Assembly (NCBI GenBank): GCA_020635955.1 | Contig: JACJYW010000010.1 | Coordinates: 117,127 to 181,126, forward strand | Origin: Crocinitomicaceae bacterium | GTDB lineage: Bacteria > Bacteroidota > Bacteroidia > Flavobacteriales_D > Crocinitomicaceae | Length of the DNA: 64,000 nt | Direction of reading: 5' to 3' | Shown: positions 8,317 through 17,553 of the stretch, piece by piece | Position numbering within the stretch: position 1 is the first letter of the stretch | How the letters are laid out: every line of letters begins with the position of its first letter | The notes under the pieces: generated by a model | Database searches by the model: none | Seen by the model: the letters and a program-made list of their open reading frames with translations, nothing else | Told to the model about the DNA's origin: nothing | Program-made: the position numbers and the translations under genes

Positions 8317-9750
8317 TTAATTCACTTTGGCGGCTTGTATCTTGATCTTGCGCCCGTTAAGTGATTTCAATTCTTTATTTTGACATGCAATTTGACCATT
8401 AACAAAGACATAATCTATTCCATTTGAGAACTGATTCGGGTTGGCCATGGTAGCGGCACCATTGATCTTTGCTTTATCAAAAATGACAACATCAGCCCAA
8501 TAATTATCCTGCAATTTGCCGCGCATCATTAATGCCGGACGCAATAATTGAGTAGGTAATTCAGTGATCTTGTATAAAATACTTTCCAGGGGAATTCCAA
8601 TGTCCTGAAAATGGCGGATGGCCGTTCCAAAACATCCTGCACCTCTCGGATGATTGTTCGCTCTTACTGATCTTTCTATTCCTCCATCTGAACCTACTAA
8701 ACAAAAATCTTCCTTGATCGCAAGATCAACGGTGGCATTTAAGGGCATGGTGCCCTGAGGTACAGCTACAAGAATTCCTGCTTTTTGTCTTAATTCATTA
8801 AATCTTGCTTCGGTTAGTTTTTCACCTGTTCCAACAACGGTTAGATCTGAATAATTCAATTTATATCTTTCCCGCCAACCTTCATTGAACCGTTCAGAAT
8901 ACAAATAGGTAGCCCAGTAGGAATAAGGATAAACACAAGTGGTGATCTTTAAGCCATCTTTTCGCGCTTCTTTGATCAATTCAATGGCTCCGGCCATATT
9001 AAAAGTACCTCCGGTAGAATTCAAATGATCAATATGGATAGATGCTCCGGTATCTTTGGCAATTCGAATGGCTTCTTTAACACCTAACAGTTCTTTTTCC
9101 TTTGATGAGTATCTCAAATGCAGAAAGAGAGGTCGTTGAAATTGATAGGCAAGTTTACCGTATTCTAATAGTTCACTATATGGTGTTGGTTGGTATTCAA
9201 TACTGTGCGATATAGCGATAGCTCCGTATGCTAAGTTCTTCTCGATCACTTTCAATCGGGAAATCACGGACTTTTCATTTCTCCGGATATTCATCACTTT
9301 GGTTGAAACACCCCAGTTGATATAATGCGGTTTCTTTTCAAATTCACGATAATAGGTGATAGCTTTATCATGTCCACCGTGAAGTTGGAGAGCTGAAGTA
9401 ACGCCATCTGAAACTTTATATGATTCAAAGATCTGATAGGTGCTTTCTGGATTAGATGAATTGTCTGCTAGGATATCTACAAAACCTGGGGAAACTATTT
9501 TACCTGATGCATCAATGATCTGTTTTGCTTTTAAAGGTGTTTTGGAAAGTTTAAGTCTACCGTTTGAATCAATACCAACGAATAATTTCTGAAATTTCCT
9601 ATCGCTAAATACATCACCGTTTTCTATCGCATATTCATAGATGATCTCCTCTTCATCTGGAAAAAGTTGGGCAAATGAATGATTTGAAACAGCCGTGGCT
9701 GCTGCCAAAACTGCTGACTTCTTTAAAAAATCTCGTCTTGAATCAGACAT
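8317..9750 (-). CDS. Exported D-aminoacylase-like amidohydrolase with altered metal site
   Basis: The overall fold and motif order match N-acyl-D-amino-acid deacylases (amidohydrolase superfamily): small beta domain, PGFVDI (residues 88-93 from the start used here), FLHLR (about 210), HIDHLN (about 240), GSDGG, and a C-terminal WADVVIFD...VFVNG beta segment. The N-terminus is a Tat-like signal (SRRDFLKKSAVLAAA). The ATG at 9750 is chosen over an in-frame start at 9786 because a TAnnTTTG element lies between them. Two metal-ligand positions look changed. The HxH normally following PGF-D is LAD here, and the cysteine motif (NCG) appears as LHGG. It may use a reduced metal centre, have a different substrate, or be inactive. 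Confidence 0.8.
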   Translation of the reverse strand: MSDSRRDFLKKSAVLAAATAVSNHSFAQLFPDEEEIIYEYAIENGDVFSDRKFQKLFVGIDSNGRLKLSKTPLKAKQIIDASGKIVSPGFVDILADNSSNPESTYQIFESYKVSDGVTSALQLHGGHDKAITYYREFEKKPHYINWGVSTKVMNIRRNEKSVISRLKVIEKNLAYGAIAISHSIEYQPTPYSELLEYGKLAYQFQRPLFLHLRYSSKEKELLGVKEAIRIAKDTGASIHIDHLNSTGGTFNMAGAIELIKEARKDGLKITTCVYPYSYWATYLYSERFNEGWRERYKLNYSDLTVVGTGEKLTEARFNELRQKAGILVAVPQGTMPLNATVDLAIKEDFCLVGSDGGIERSVRANNHPRGAGCFGTAIRHFQDIGIPLESILYKITELPTQLLRPALMMRGKLQDNYWADVVIFDKAKINGAATMANPNQFSNGIDYVFVNGQIACQNKELKSLNGRKIKIQAAKVN

Positions 9751-9767
9751 ATTAAACCTACTTAACT

Positions 9768-9775
9768 CAAAGGTA
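9768..9775 (-). promoter_or_regulatory. Candidate -7 element of the D-aminoacylase-like gene
   Basis: On the minus strand this reads TACCTTTG, an exact TAnnTTTG match 17 bases before the ATG at 9750. It lies inside the longer reading frame beginning at 9786, which argues for the shorter protein. Confidence 0.5.
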
Positions 9776-9884
9776 AGGAACCCCATCTCAACATTTGACG
9801 ATCAATTGTCAAAGTTTTAACAGCTTATCGTTTATTAAGAAGATGGAGAATTGCTACTTTTAGCACCATTGTATTATCATTTGA

Positions 9885-11894
9885 ATGCATTTTCGATCAC
9901 CTTTTCTATATCTGCTATTGTTGATCAATTGCCTTGGTTTAAAGGCCAATGCTCAGGTGGATAGCTTATTGGTGATCTATGAAAAGGCTACAGAAGATAC
10001 CACAAAATTAGACCTATTACTTGAAATGGGTCTGGCAATCTTACCTGAAAGCCCGGATAGTGGTTTGTATTATGCCAATGAAGCCGAGAAGCTGGCAAAG
10101 AAGATCAAAGATCCCTACAAGGCAGATCAAGTGTATCGATTAAAGGCATTTTGCTATGGTGATTTGAATGATCGAATCCATTGTTTGGAAAATCATATGA
10201 TGCGTGTTCAAATTCTCGAAGCTACCGGTGAAGAGTCAAGACAACTTGCAAGTGTGTATTTTGAAATTGCTGCAGTATTTGGTAGTCATGGACAATCGTC
10301 AACAGCAGAAAAATACTACACCATGTGTAAAGATCTGGCGATCAAACTTGAATTGAAATCGCACTATGGAATGTCCCTGGTGAACATGTCAGAATTTAAG
10401 ATCCAAAGAGGAGACATTGCCGGCGCTAAAAATGATCTTAAAACAGCATGTGCAATTCTCAATCCTGATTATAGTATTTATGCGGCTTATGCTTATTCAC
10501 AACTGGCGAATCTTTACCTAAATGAAGATAGTTTGGAACTAGCAGAAAATACAGTAGATGCAGGATTAAAGATAGTAGAAGATCCGGGTAGTGAAGTGGT
10601 TGGTTTTCTATATGATTCAAAGGGCAAGGTGGCCTATAAAAGAGGAAAGTTTAAAGATGCTATAGGTCACTACACGGCAGCCCGTATTAATTGGGAGGGA
10701 TTGAATAAATTCTTTTACTTACAGGGCCTATATCTGGATTTGGCTTATGCTTATGCAGAATTGGGGTCAGATTCATCCATTTATTTTTTCAAGAAGCACA
10801 ATGAAATAAGGGATCAGGCAATCAATGAAGAAAATAATTCTGCCATTGCTGAAATGGAGGCGAAATTCAATAGTGTTCAAAAAGAAAAGGAGATTGCCCT
10901 CTTAGAAAAAGAAAATGAGTTGTCAGAATTGGATGCCAGGCGCAGTTCTCAGATCAGTTGGATCGCATTATCTGGCTTAGGTCTTGTCTTTGGATTGATG
11001 GTTTTCCTTGCCAGTAGGGTGCGGATCATTAGAAAGCAAAAATCCCTGATCGAACAACGAAATGAAGAGATCACCATTCAAAAGGAGATCGTTGAAGAGA
11101 AATCAAAGGAGTTGACGGATTCGATCATGTATGCTAAAAGGATCCAAAATGCTATCCTTCCTTCTAAGAAAAAAGTGGATGAAAATTTACCTGAGAATTT
11201 CATTTTTTATCGTCCAAAGGATATCGTGGCAGGTGACTTTTACTGGTTGCATCCTATAGAAAATGGGGTTTTGTTTGCCGCGGCAGACTGCACCGGTCAC
11301 GGAGTTCCGGGAGCCATGGTTTCTGTGATATGCAATAATGGATTGAACAGATCAGTAAGAGAGCACAACCTTACGAATCCTGCAGATATACTTAATAAAA
11401 CGCGCGAAATAGTTCTGGAAGAGTTTGAAAAAAGTGAAGATGAGGTAAAAGACGGAATGGATATCGCTCTCGTTTCACTCGAGCTTAGAGCGAGTGCAGA
11501 TAGCAAGAATGAAACTCCTGATTCTCATTCTATTTTGAAATTCGCTGGAGCTCATAATCCACTTTGGATCGTTAGGGTAGGTTCTGTAGAAATTGAAGAA
11601 TACAAGGCAGATAAGCAGCCTATTGGAAGATATGCTGATTCAAAACCTTTCAATCTTCATCAAATTGAACTGAATCCCGGAGATTCGTTTTATATATTCT
11701 CAGATGGCTATGCTGATCAATTTGGTGGCGATAAAGGAAAGAAGTTCAAAGCGTATAATTTGAAGAAATTGTTGCTTGAAATCAAGGACCTTTCTATGTC
11801 TGATCAAATGACCAGGATCGAACAAATGTTTGAAGAGTGGAAGGGGGGATTGGAACAATTAGATGACGTGTGCATAATCGGTGTTCGTGTTTAG
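9885..11894 (+). CDS. TPR sensor protein with PP2C/SpoIIE-type phosphatase domain
   Basis: The protein starts with a signal peptide (ending near KANA-Q, residue 24), continues with TPR-like helical repeats (about 30-320), a coiled coil, one transmembrane helix (about 366-386), a second coiled coil and a cytoplasmic PP2C-type phosphatase with DIVAGDFYW, ADCTGHGVPG and FSDGYADQFGG. The phosphatase is clearly related to the one at 6157; both share the linker pattern SIxYAKxIQxxILPSK. A periplasmic TPR sensor coupled to a cytoplasmic phosphatase is a recurring Bacteroidota layout. Peptide or protein recognition by the TPR part is inference. It is transcribed divergently from the D-aminoacylase-like gene and is a plausible SiaA-type partner for the SiaC-like protein. 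Confidence 0.9.
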   Translation: MHFRSPFLYLLLLINCLGLKANAQVDSLLVIYEKATEDTTKLDLLLEMGLAILPESPDSGLYYANEAEKLAKKIKDPYKADQVYRLKAFCYGDLNDRIHCLENHMMRVQILEATGEESRQLASVYFEIAAVFGSHGQSSTAEKYYTMCKDLAIKLELKSHYGMSLVNMSEFKIQRGDIAGAKNDLKTACAILNPDYSIYAAYAYSQLANLYLNEDSLELAENTVDAGLKIVEDPGSEVVGFLYDSKGKVAYKRGKFKDAIGHYTAARINWEGLNKFFYLQGLYLDLAYAYAELGSDSSIYFFKKHNEIRDQAINEENNSAIAEMEAKFNSVQKEKEIALLEKENELSELDARRSSQISWIALSGLGLVFGLMVFLASRVRIIRKQKSLIEQRNEEITIQKEIVEEKSKELTDSIMYAKRIQNAILPSKKKVDENLPENFIFYRPKDIVAGDFYWLHPIENGVLFAAADCTGHGVPGAMVSVICNNGLNRSVREHNLTNPADILNKTREIVLEEFEKSEDEVKDGMDIALVSLELRASADSKNETPDSHSILKFAGAHNPLWIVRVGSVEIEEYKADKQPIGRYADSKPFNLHQIELNPGDSFYIFSDGYADQFGGDKGKKFKAYNLKKLLLEIKDLSMSDQMTRIEQMFEEWKGGLEQLDDVCIIGVRV

Positions 11895-12102
11895 CGAATA
11901 CCAGATAGTAGCCACCAAGCTCCAGCATGGTTGTATTATCGGAGTAAGGGTTTGATATTGAACATTGGACTTTAATCAATAATTATGCTTGCACAGCAAG
12001 TTTAAATTTTGTACATTAGGTTAAGTTAACCAGCCTTTCCCTTTAAACCGACCTATTTTGTGATAAGAGCAAACTTAGGGGGAAGGTAGAAAACAATCCG
12101 AT
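11895..12102. other. Intergenic region with no clear feature
   Basis: These 208 bases between two plus-strand genes contain a short hairpin (ACCAAGCTCCAGCATGGT near 11922) without a T run, and TAAATTTTG near 12002, one base off the -7 consensus. I see no RNA gene or small coding frame. Confidence 0.4.
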
Positions 12103-12951
12103 ATGAACCGCTCGACCTCAATTCCATTGATTTTATTCGTTGTCTTGTTTTTGCCATTTACATTATTTTCCAATTCGGTTGATGTAAAAAACAGATCAGC
12201 TTATGCAATTTTAGACTCTATTAATTGCCCACCTGCAGATGTACAGTTTACGGATACGACATACACTCTAGATCAAAATGGTTTTCTGGAATTTAATCTG
12301 TCTATAACAATTGATGGAGTTTTGTATTGGTGTACTTACAATCCTACGACCGGAATCACAACTTCTAATTTACCTTCATATCAGATGGTTTTAGGCGTTG
12401 GGACTTATTCAGATGCAATGCTAGTCTACAATTTTTCTTCGGGCCCCGGATGCAGAGGTATTGAAGATACTTTGATATTTCAAGTTCCACCCGGAACATC
12501 ACATTGTGACAATGGAAATGAAGCAGGTAACAATGGAAATGGTAATGGCACAAATGGGAATGGATCCGGGAACAATGGCAATGGCAATGGAAGTAACGGA
12601 AATGGGTCTGGAAATAATGGTAACGGTACCGGTAGCAATGGCAACGGAACCGGAAACATTAAAGGAATAGAAAATGACACTTCACCTCTTGTCTCATCTA
12701 AGACGCCGAATAATGGCGTAATTTTACTGTATCCTAATCCAACAACTGAATTCATAATGATCAATATTGATCCAGGAAATGATAACGTGCAAATTGTCCT
12801 TTCAAATAATTATGGCTTTGAACAATTGAATGAGTTAATAGAAACAGATCAACAGAAAATTGATGTTTCTGTGTTGGAAAGGGGGGTCTATTTTTACAGT
12901 ATCATCAAGAACGGATCTATTCTATCTACTGGTTCAATTATCCTTGAATAG
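12103..12951 (+). CDS. Secreted protein with Asn/Gly repeat linker and T9SS sorting domain
   Basis: A signal peptide (about residues 1-24) precedes a small beta-rich domain with three or four cysteines (25-135), a low-complexity Asn/Gly/Ser/Thr linker (about 137-187) and a C-terminal type A T9SS sorting domain (VILLYPNPTTEFIMIN ... GVYFYSIIKNG ... GSIILE, about 204-282). This predicts export through the outer membrane by the type IX system and probable attachment to the cell surface. The N-terminal domain is not one I recognise; the cysteine pair in FSSGPGC and PPGTSHC suggests disulfides. It stands alone between the TPR phosphatase and an ABC transporter. Confidence 0.85.
   Translation: MNRSTSIPLILFVVLFLPFTLFSNSVDVKNRSAYAILDSINCPPADVQFTDTTYTLDQNGFLEFNLSITIDGVLYWCTYNPTTGITTSNLPSYQMVLGVGTYSDAMLVYNFSSGPGCRGIEDTLIFQVPPGTSHCDNGNEAGNNGNGNGTNGNGSGNNGNGNGSNGNGSGNNGNGTGSNGNGTGNIKGIENDTSPLVSSKTPNNGVILLYPNPTTEFIMINIDPGNDNVQIVLSNNYGFEQLNELIETDQQKIDVSVLERGVYFYSIIKNGSILSTGSIILE
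12511..12658 (+). repeat. Degenerate repeat encoding an NGNG(S/T) linker
   Basis: Roughly 150 bases are built of AATGGNAAT/GGN units, encoding repeated NGNGSGN and NGNGTGS blocks. Synonymous codons vary between units, so it is an old or selected repeat rather than a recent slippage product. It separates the folded domain from the T9SS tail. Confidence 0.8.
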
Positions 12952-13068
12952 AAGTGTACCTGAACCTATCAATTATTGGATAGGATGATAAAAATGCAAA
13001 CAGTTGGTGTATTATATCGATATCAGTGAATAATTTCCATAACTTTCCCTTCAGAACAATTGATTTGA

Positions 13069-13971
13069 ATGAGTACCACCATTCTAGAAATAAAAGATCT
13101 ATCCAAGAATTACAGCAATGTAAAGGCATTGGATAAGCTTAGCTTAAAAGTTGAGCGAGGAATGATCTTTGGGATCCTTGGCCCAAACGGAAGTGGAAAA
13201 ACAACTACACTTGGTATTTTGTTAGGTGTTCTAAATGCTACTGGCGGATCATATTCCTGGTTTGGAAATGGTTCTGCAGATATCAACCGAAAAAGAATTG
13301 GAGCATTGTTGGAGACACCTAATTTCTATTCTTATCTAAATGCAGTTCAAAATCTGACCATTGTTGCCAAGATCAAAGAATTGGAGAATGTAGAAGAGCG
13401 GATTGATCATGTATTGAAAGTCGTTGATCTCTATGAAAGAAGATTATCAGATTTCAAGACCTTCTCTTTGGGTATGAAACAACGTTTGGCCATTGCGTCA
13501 GCATTGTTGAGTGATCCAGAGGTGCTGGTTTTAGATGAGCCAACAAATGGGTTAGATCCGCAGGGAATTGCAGAGATCAGAAATCTAATTCTGGATATTG
13601 CTAAAGAAGGTAAAACCATACTCATTGCATCACATCAATTAGACGAGATTGAAAAAGTGTGTTCAGATGTGATCATCCTGAAAAATGGGGTAGCATTGAA
13701 GCAAAGTGCAATTGAAAATATTCTTGAAGGATCAAAACAGTTTGTGATTGGTGCATCTGATCTTGCAAAGGCTAAGCAAATAGCTGAAAAACTGAATGGG
13801 GTTGAAAAGGTCAATGAAGAGAATGGACAATTGATCCTTGAAACGGCCGATCAATTATCAGCTGAAGAAATTAATCGTTATTTCTTTGAACAGGGCGTGG
13901 TGTTGAGTGAATTAAGATTAGCAAAGAAAAGTTTGGAAGCACAATTCCTTGAAATCACCAAAAAGGCATGA
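13069..13971 (+). CDS. ABC transporter ATP-binding protein
   Basis: This 300-residue ATPase contains Walker A GPNGSGKTT (about residues 38-46), Q-loop region, signature FSLGMKQRL, Walker B VLVLDEPTNGLDP and the H-switch ASHQLDE. About 80 extra C-terminal residues follow the nucleotide-binding domain, as in many CcmA/NatA-type ATPases of ABC-2 systems. Its stop overlaps the start of the permease gene by 4 bases (ATGA), so the two form one exporter unit. The substrate cannot be told from sequence. Confidence 0.94.
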   Translation: MSTTILEIKDLSKNYSNVKALDKLSLKVERGMIFGILGPNGSGKTTTLGILLGVLNATGGSYSWFGNGSADINRKRIGALLETPNFYSYLNAVQNLTIVAKIKELENVEERIDHVLKVVDLYERRLSDFKTFSLGMKQRLAIASALLSDPEVLVLDEPTNGLDPQGIAEIRNLILDIAKEGKTILIASHQLDEIEKVCSDVIILKNGVALKQSAIENILEGSKQFVIGASDLAKAKQIAEKLNGVEKVNEENGQLILETADQLSAEEINRYFFEQGVVLSELRLAKKSLEAQFLEITKKA

Positions 13972-14771
13972 TAAAGCTATTGCAAATAGAATATCTGAAG
14001 GTAAAGAACTACAAAACCTTTTGGTGGATCTTAGGGATCTATGCGGTATTGGTGCCGTTGACCTTTTTGGCTTTGATCGATTTCTTCTTAATGATCACTG
14101 AAACATTCCCGTTTTTCCCGAGTCGATCTGAGATTTTAGGCTTTCCCAATATTTGGAATTATGTAACATGGGTGGCCAGTTGCTGGAACATTTTATTGGG
14201 CGTTTTGGTTGTTATTCTTGTTTGTAATGATATTGCCTATAAAACCCAGCGTCAACACGTAATTGAGGGGTTAAGCAGACGTGAAATGATCATGGGTAAA
14301 TTCATTTTCCTGGTTGGATTGGCCGCAGCAATCACAGTTTATACATTCTTGCTTGGTTTCATCATTGGAAGTATGTACTCAAGTCCCGCTAAATTCACAA
14401 ATGAGATCTACTATTTATTTATCTATTACATTCAAACCATTGGCTATTTTGCCTTTGCTTTTTTCTGGGCCATCCTGATCAGAAAGCCAGCGTTGGCAAT
14501 CATTTTGTTTGTTGTGGTGATATTGTTAGACGGCATCTTTTTAAACATTCCTAAAATTGGAGAAGCTGCGCAATTCTTCCCAACAATAGCCATCTCACAA
14601 TTGACACCTTTTCCATTTGGCAAAGAATTTTTAGATGCTGCTAAAGCCCAGGGTCAAGATGTAGATGGAGTATTCATAATGTCTCAAGCATTGAGATCGA
14701 TCATTAGTCTGATCTATATTGGTGGTTTTATAGCGGTCAGTTACTTATCTGTGAAACGCAGAGATCTTTAA
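13968..14771 (+). CDS. ABC-2 type transporter permease
   Basis: This 267-residue membrane protein has about six hydrophobic segments (near residues 20-45, 65-90, 105-130, 145-165, 170-195 and 240-260) and the ABC-2 feature RQHVIEGLSRREMIMGKF, a cytoplasmic coupling region followed by a transmembrane helix. It is translationally coupled to the ATPase upstream. The pair would form a dimeric-permease exporter in the inner membrane. No lantibiotic, polysaccharide or cytochrome genes are nearby to suggest a substrate. Confidence 0.88.
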   Translation: MIKLLQIEYLKVKNYKTFWWILGIYAVLVPLTFLALIDFFLMITETFPFFPSRSEILGFPNIWNYVTWVASCWNILLGVLVVILVCNDIAYKTQRQHVIEGLSRREMIMGKFIFLVGLAAAITVYTFLLGFIIGSMYSSPAKFTNEIYYLFIYYIQTIGYFAFAFFWAILIRKPALAIILFVVVILLDGIFLNIPKIGEAAQFFPTIAISQLTPFPFGKEFLDAAKAQGQDVDGVFIMSQALRSIISLIYIGGFIAVSYLSVKRRDL

Positions 14772-14827
14772 TCACAAATAATCTTGTAAAAAAGCCAATT
14801 CTCAACAATAGTCCTTGAGATTAGATT

Positions 14828-14835
14828 TATATTTG
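14828..14835 (+). promoter_or_regulatory. Candidate -7 element of glyQS
   Basis: TATATTTG matches TAnnTTTG and ends 17 bases before the glyQS ATG at 14853, implying a leader of about 10-12 bases. No convincing -33 element is visible. Confidence 0.45.
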
Positions 14836-14852
14836 TGCCAAATTATTAAGGT

Positions 14853-16403
14853 ATGTCAGCACAGGAAGATAATCTGAAGGATATTATTGGACACGCAAAG
14901 GAGTACGGATTCGTATTTCCTTCATCAGAGATCTATGATGGTTTGAGCGCAACTTATGACTATGGTCAATTAGGGGTTGAGCTAAAAAATAATATCAAAA
15001 ATTACTGGTGGACAGCCATGGTGCACATGCATGAAAATATCGTTGGTATTGATGCTGCTATTTTTATGGAACCTACTACCTGGAAAGCTTCAGGACACGT
15101 TGATGCCTTTAATGATCCATTGATCGATAACAAAGATTCTAAAAAGAGATACCGTGCTGATGTCTTGATCGAAGAACACATTGAAAAGATCAAAGAAAAG
15201 ATCGAAAAAGAAGTAGAGAAGGGGAAAAAGCGTTTTGGTGACGCCTTTGACGAAAAGCAATTCAGAGATACTAATCCAAATGTGTTGCGAAGAGAAAGAG
15301 ATATTCGTTCTATTGAACATAGAATGAAAGAGGCTTTGGAACATGATAATCTGCATGACTTAAAGAAATTAATTGACGAGATAGAAGTGGTTTGTCCTAT
15401 TTCTGGTTCAAAGAATTGGACTGAAGTGAAACAATTCAACCTGATGTTCTCTACAGAATTAGGTTCTGTATCCGGCGAATCGGCTAAGATCTATTTACGA
15501 CCTGAAACGGCTCAGGGGATCTTCGTGAACTTCCTGAATGTACAAAAATCTGGAAGGATGAAAATTCCTTTTGGTATTGCTCAAATAGGTAAAGCGTTCA
15601 GAAACGAGATCGTTGCGCGTCAGTTTATTTTCAGAATGCGTGAATTCGAGCAAATGGAGATGCAATTCTTTGTTCGTCCGGGTGAGGAAATGAAATGGTA
15701 TGAGCACTGGAAACAATTCAGAATGAACTGGCACAAAGCCTTAGGTTTTGATGCGGATAACTATCGTTTTCATGATCACATCAAATTAGCACATTACGCC
15801 AATGCTGCTGCAGATATTGAGTTTAGGTTCCCAATGGGATTCAAAGAATTAGAAGGTATTCACTCAAGAACTGATTTTGACCTTAAGCAACACGAAGAAT
15901 TCTCTGGTAAAAAATTGAGATATTTTGATCCGGAGATCAATGAATCATACATTCCATTTGTAGTTGAAACTTCGATTGGATTGGATAGAATGTTCCTTGC
16001 TGTGCTTTCTATGTCTTATAAAGATGAAGCTTTAGAAGATGGAACAACTAGAACTGTTCTATCTATTCCACCAGCTTTGGCTCCATACAAAGTAGCGGTA
16101 ATGCCTTTGACTAAAAAAGATGGTTTACCTGAAAAAGCTACTGCCATCATAGATGATCTGAAATTTGATTTCAATTGCCAGTATGACGAGAAAGATTCAA
16201 TTGGTAAGAGATACAGAAGACAAGATGCCATTGGAACACCTTATTCAGTAACAGTTGATCATCAAACTTTAGAAGACAATACGGTTACCATTAGAGATAG
16301 AGATACTATGGAACAAGAGCGTGTTGCCATTGCTGATCTTCACAAGATCATTGATGACAAAGTAAGCATGCGTAAGTTGTTGGTGAAAGAAGCTATCGCC
16401 TAA
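14853..16403 (+). CDS. glyQS: Glycyl-tRNA synthetase (single-chain class II type)
   Basis: The enzyme charges tRNA-Gly and is the single-chain homodimeric type found in Bacteroidota and eukaryotes, not the two-subunit GlyQ/GlyS form. Class II features are visible: RPETAQGIFVNF, motif 2 around GKAFRNEIVARQFIFRMREFEQME, and motif 3 ETSIGLDRMFLAVL. A C-terminal anticodon-binding domain follows (APYKVAVMPL onward). The insert of charged helices near residues 110-165 (EKIKEKIEKEVEKGKKRF) is typical of this subtype. At 516 residues the length is normal. Its stop codon overlaps the convergent ankyrin gene by 4 bases. Confidence 0.97.
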   Translation: MSAQEDNLKDIIGHAKEYGFVFPSSEIYDGLSATYDYGQLGVELKNNIKNYWWTAMVHMHENIVGIDAAIFMEPTTWKASGHVDAFNDPLIDNKDSKKRYRADVLIEEHIEKIKEKIEKEVEKGKKRFGDAFDEKQFRDTNPNVLRRERDIRSIEHRMKEALEHDNLHDLKKLIDEIEVVCPISGSKNWTEVKQFNLMFSTELGSVSGESAKIYLRPETAQGIFVNFLNVQKSGRMKIPFGIAQIGKAFRNEIVARQFIFRMREFEQMEMQFFVRPGEEMKWYEHWKQFRMNWHKALGFDADNYRFHDHIKLAHYANAAADIEFRFPMGFKELEGIHSRTDFDLKQHEEFSGKKLRYFDPEINESYIPFVVETSIGLDRMFLAVLSMSYKDEALEDGTTRTVLSIPPALAPYKVAVMPLTKKDGLPEKATAIIDDLKFDFNCQYDEKDSIGKRYRRQDAIGTPYSVTVDHQTLEDNTVTIRDRDTMEQERVAIADLHKIIDDKVSMRKLLVKEAIA

Positions 16404-17548
16404 GGGAATGGGATTTCGTATTGGTTAAACCAGTGATCAATCTTATCCTTACCGTAAAATTTACAGGCAATTTTATATTCCTTAACGGCAATGGTGTTGA
16501 ATCCATCTATAGCGTAAGCTTTGCCTAATAATTGCAGATATTTTGGCAGTAGCGGATTATTGGAAACGTGATCCTCTATGCTAAAAAAGACATCTAACAT
16601 GCTGAGGTTTATTTTTTGCTGGTAATAAAACTCATTGAATTTGAAATCTTTCTTTTCCTGGTCAAATGTTTCCAACATATAGATCAATTGCTTTTCAAGC
16701 ATATCTCTCAATTCAGATGGATCCATATCATCTTCATAATCGTAATGAAAAATAGCAAAATACATGAGAGGAATATACCCTTCTTCATCTACCATCCAAA
16801 GGTCAGATTTTCGTTTATTTAATTCTCTATCTGAAACCGTTGTATTGGGAAATTGAACCCACCAATAGAAGAGGTTCCACATTTGATTGACATCTGCGCC
16901 TTTATCGATCAATGTTTCAAATGCTAATGGATTATCCTCATTGAATGCGGCAAAATCCAGGGCAGTTATACCATTGTAATTTTTAGCATTAAGATCCAGA
17001 TTGGTGGTGTTAAGGACATCCTCCAATATTTTTTGACTTGGCCCATTGGCTGCGGTATGAAGTAAATTTGCTTCCAGATTATTTAGAACAGTAAGGTCAG
17101 ATTCGGGTTTCAACTTAAAATACCAGTCTTCTTTACCATAAATAGCTGCAACCATTAAGGCACTATTTCCGTGGCATACGTCACAAACACCTCTAACATT
17201 AGGTAGAATTTTATAGAGCATTTCGGATACTTCTTCATTATCTCTTGATAAACTGAAAACAAATGCTTCTGATACTATTCTCCCCCATCCTTCAAACTGA
17301 TCTTCTTTAGAAATAAGGAATTCTACGATTGCAGTACATTCACTACCAACGGCATAACTTAACAAACTAAAATCAAGATTCTCCCCCTGATCACTGGTTA
17401 TGGTGATCAAATCATTGTAGTCTCCTTCTTTTTCTAGATACGTTTGTAGTTTTTCCAGATCACAATTATCAATGATCTTAGTGAGCTTTTTTTGTGAAAG
17501 GCCCTGAAAGGAAACAAAAAATAATAAGAGATAAACGAAGTATTTCAT
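16400..17548 (-). CDS. Exported ankyrin-repeat protein
   Basis: A signal peptide (MKYFVYLLLFFVSFQGLSQ) is followed by degenerate ankyrin repeats across roughly residues 25-230: NDLITITSDQGENLDFSLLSYAV, GNSALMVAAIYGKED, LEANLLHTAANGPS, YNGITALDFAAFNEDNPLAFETLIDKGADVNQ. The last 130 residues are helical with no recognised domain. The ATG at 17548 is preferred over an in-frame TTG one codon earlier. It starts 5 bases after the stop of the STAS-like gene and both are probably cotranscribed. Periplasmic ankyrin proteins usually bind other proteins; the partner here is unknown. Confidence 0.85.
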   Translation of the reverse strand: MKYFVYLLLFFVSFQGLSQKKLTKIIDNCDLEKLQTYLEKEGDYNDLITITSDQGENLDFSLLSYAVGSECTAIVEFLISKEDQFEGWGRIVSEAFVFSLSRDNEEVSEMLYKILPNVRGVCDVCHGNSALMVAAIYGKEDWYFKLKPESDLTVLNNLEANLLHTAANGPSQKILEDVLNTTNLDLNAKNYNGITALDFAAFNEDNPLAFETLIDKGADVNQMWNLFYWWVQFPNTTVSDRELNKRKSDLWMVDEEGYIPLMYFAIFHYDYEDDMDPSELRDMLEKQLIYMLETFDQEKKDFKFNEFYYQQKINLSMLDVFFSIEDHVSNNPLLPKYLQLLGKAYAIDGFNTIAVKEYKIACKFYGKDKIDHWFNQYEIPFP

Positions 17549-17553
17549 CAATA

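Noticed and set aside
12480..12764. Minus-strand open frame of 94 codons rich in Pro, Leu and Phe
   Set aside because: It is the complement of the Asn/Gly repeat linker; its composition is an artefact of the repeat and it has no promoter or neighbour support.
12963..12983. Hairpin CCTATC...GATAGG after the T9SS protein gene
   Set aside because: The stem is short and lacks a T run, so I do not call it a terminator.
15002..15439. Minus-strand open frame of 145 codons inside glyQS
   Set aside because: Ser/Phe/Leu-rich antisense frame within a highly conserved synthetase gene; a shadow of the true coding strand.
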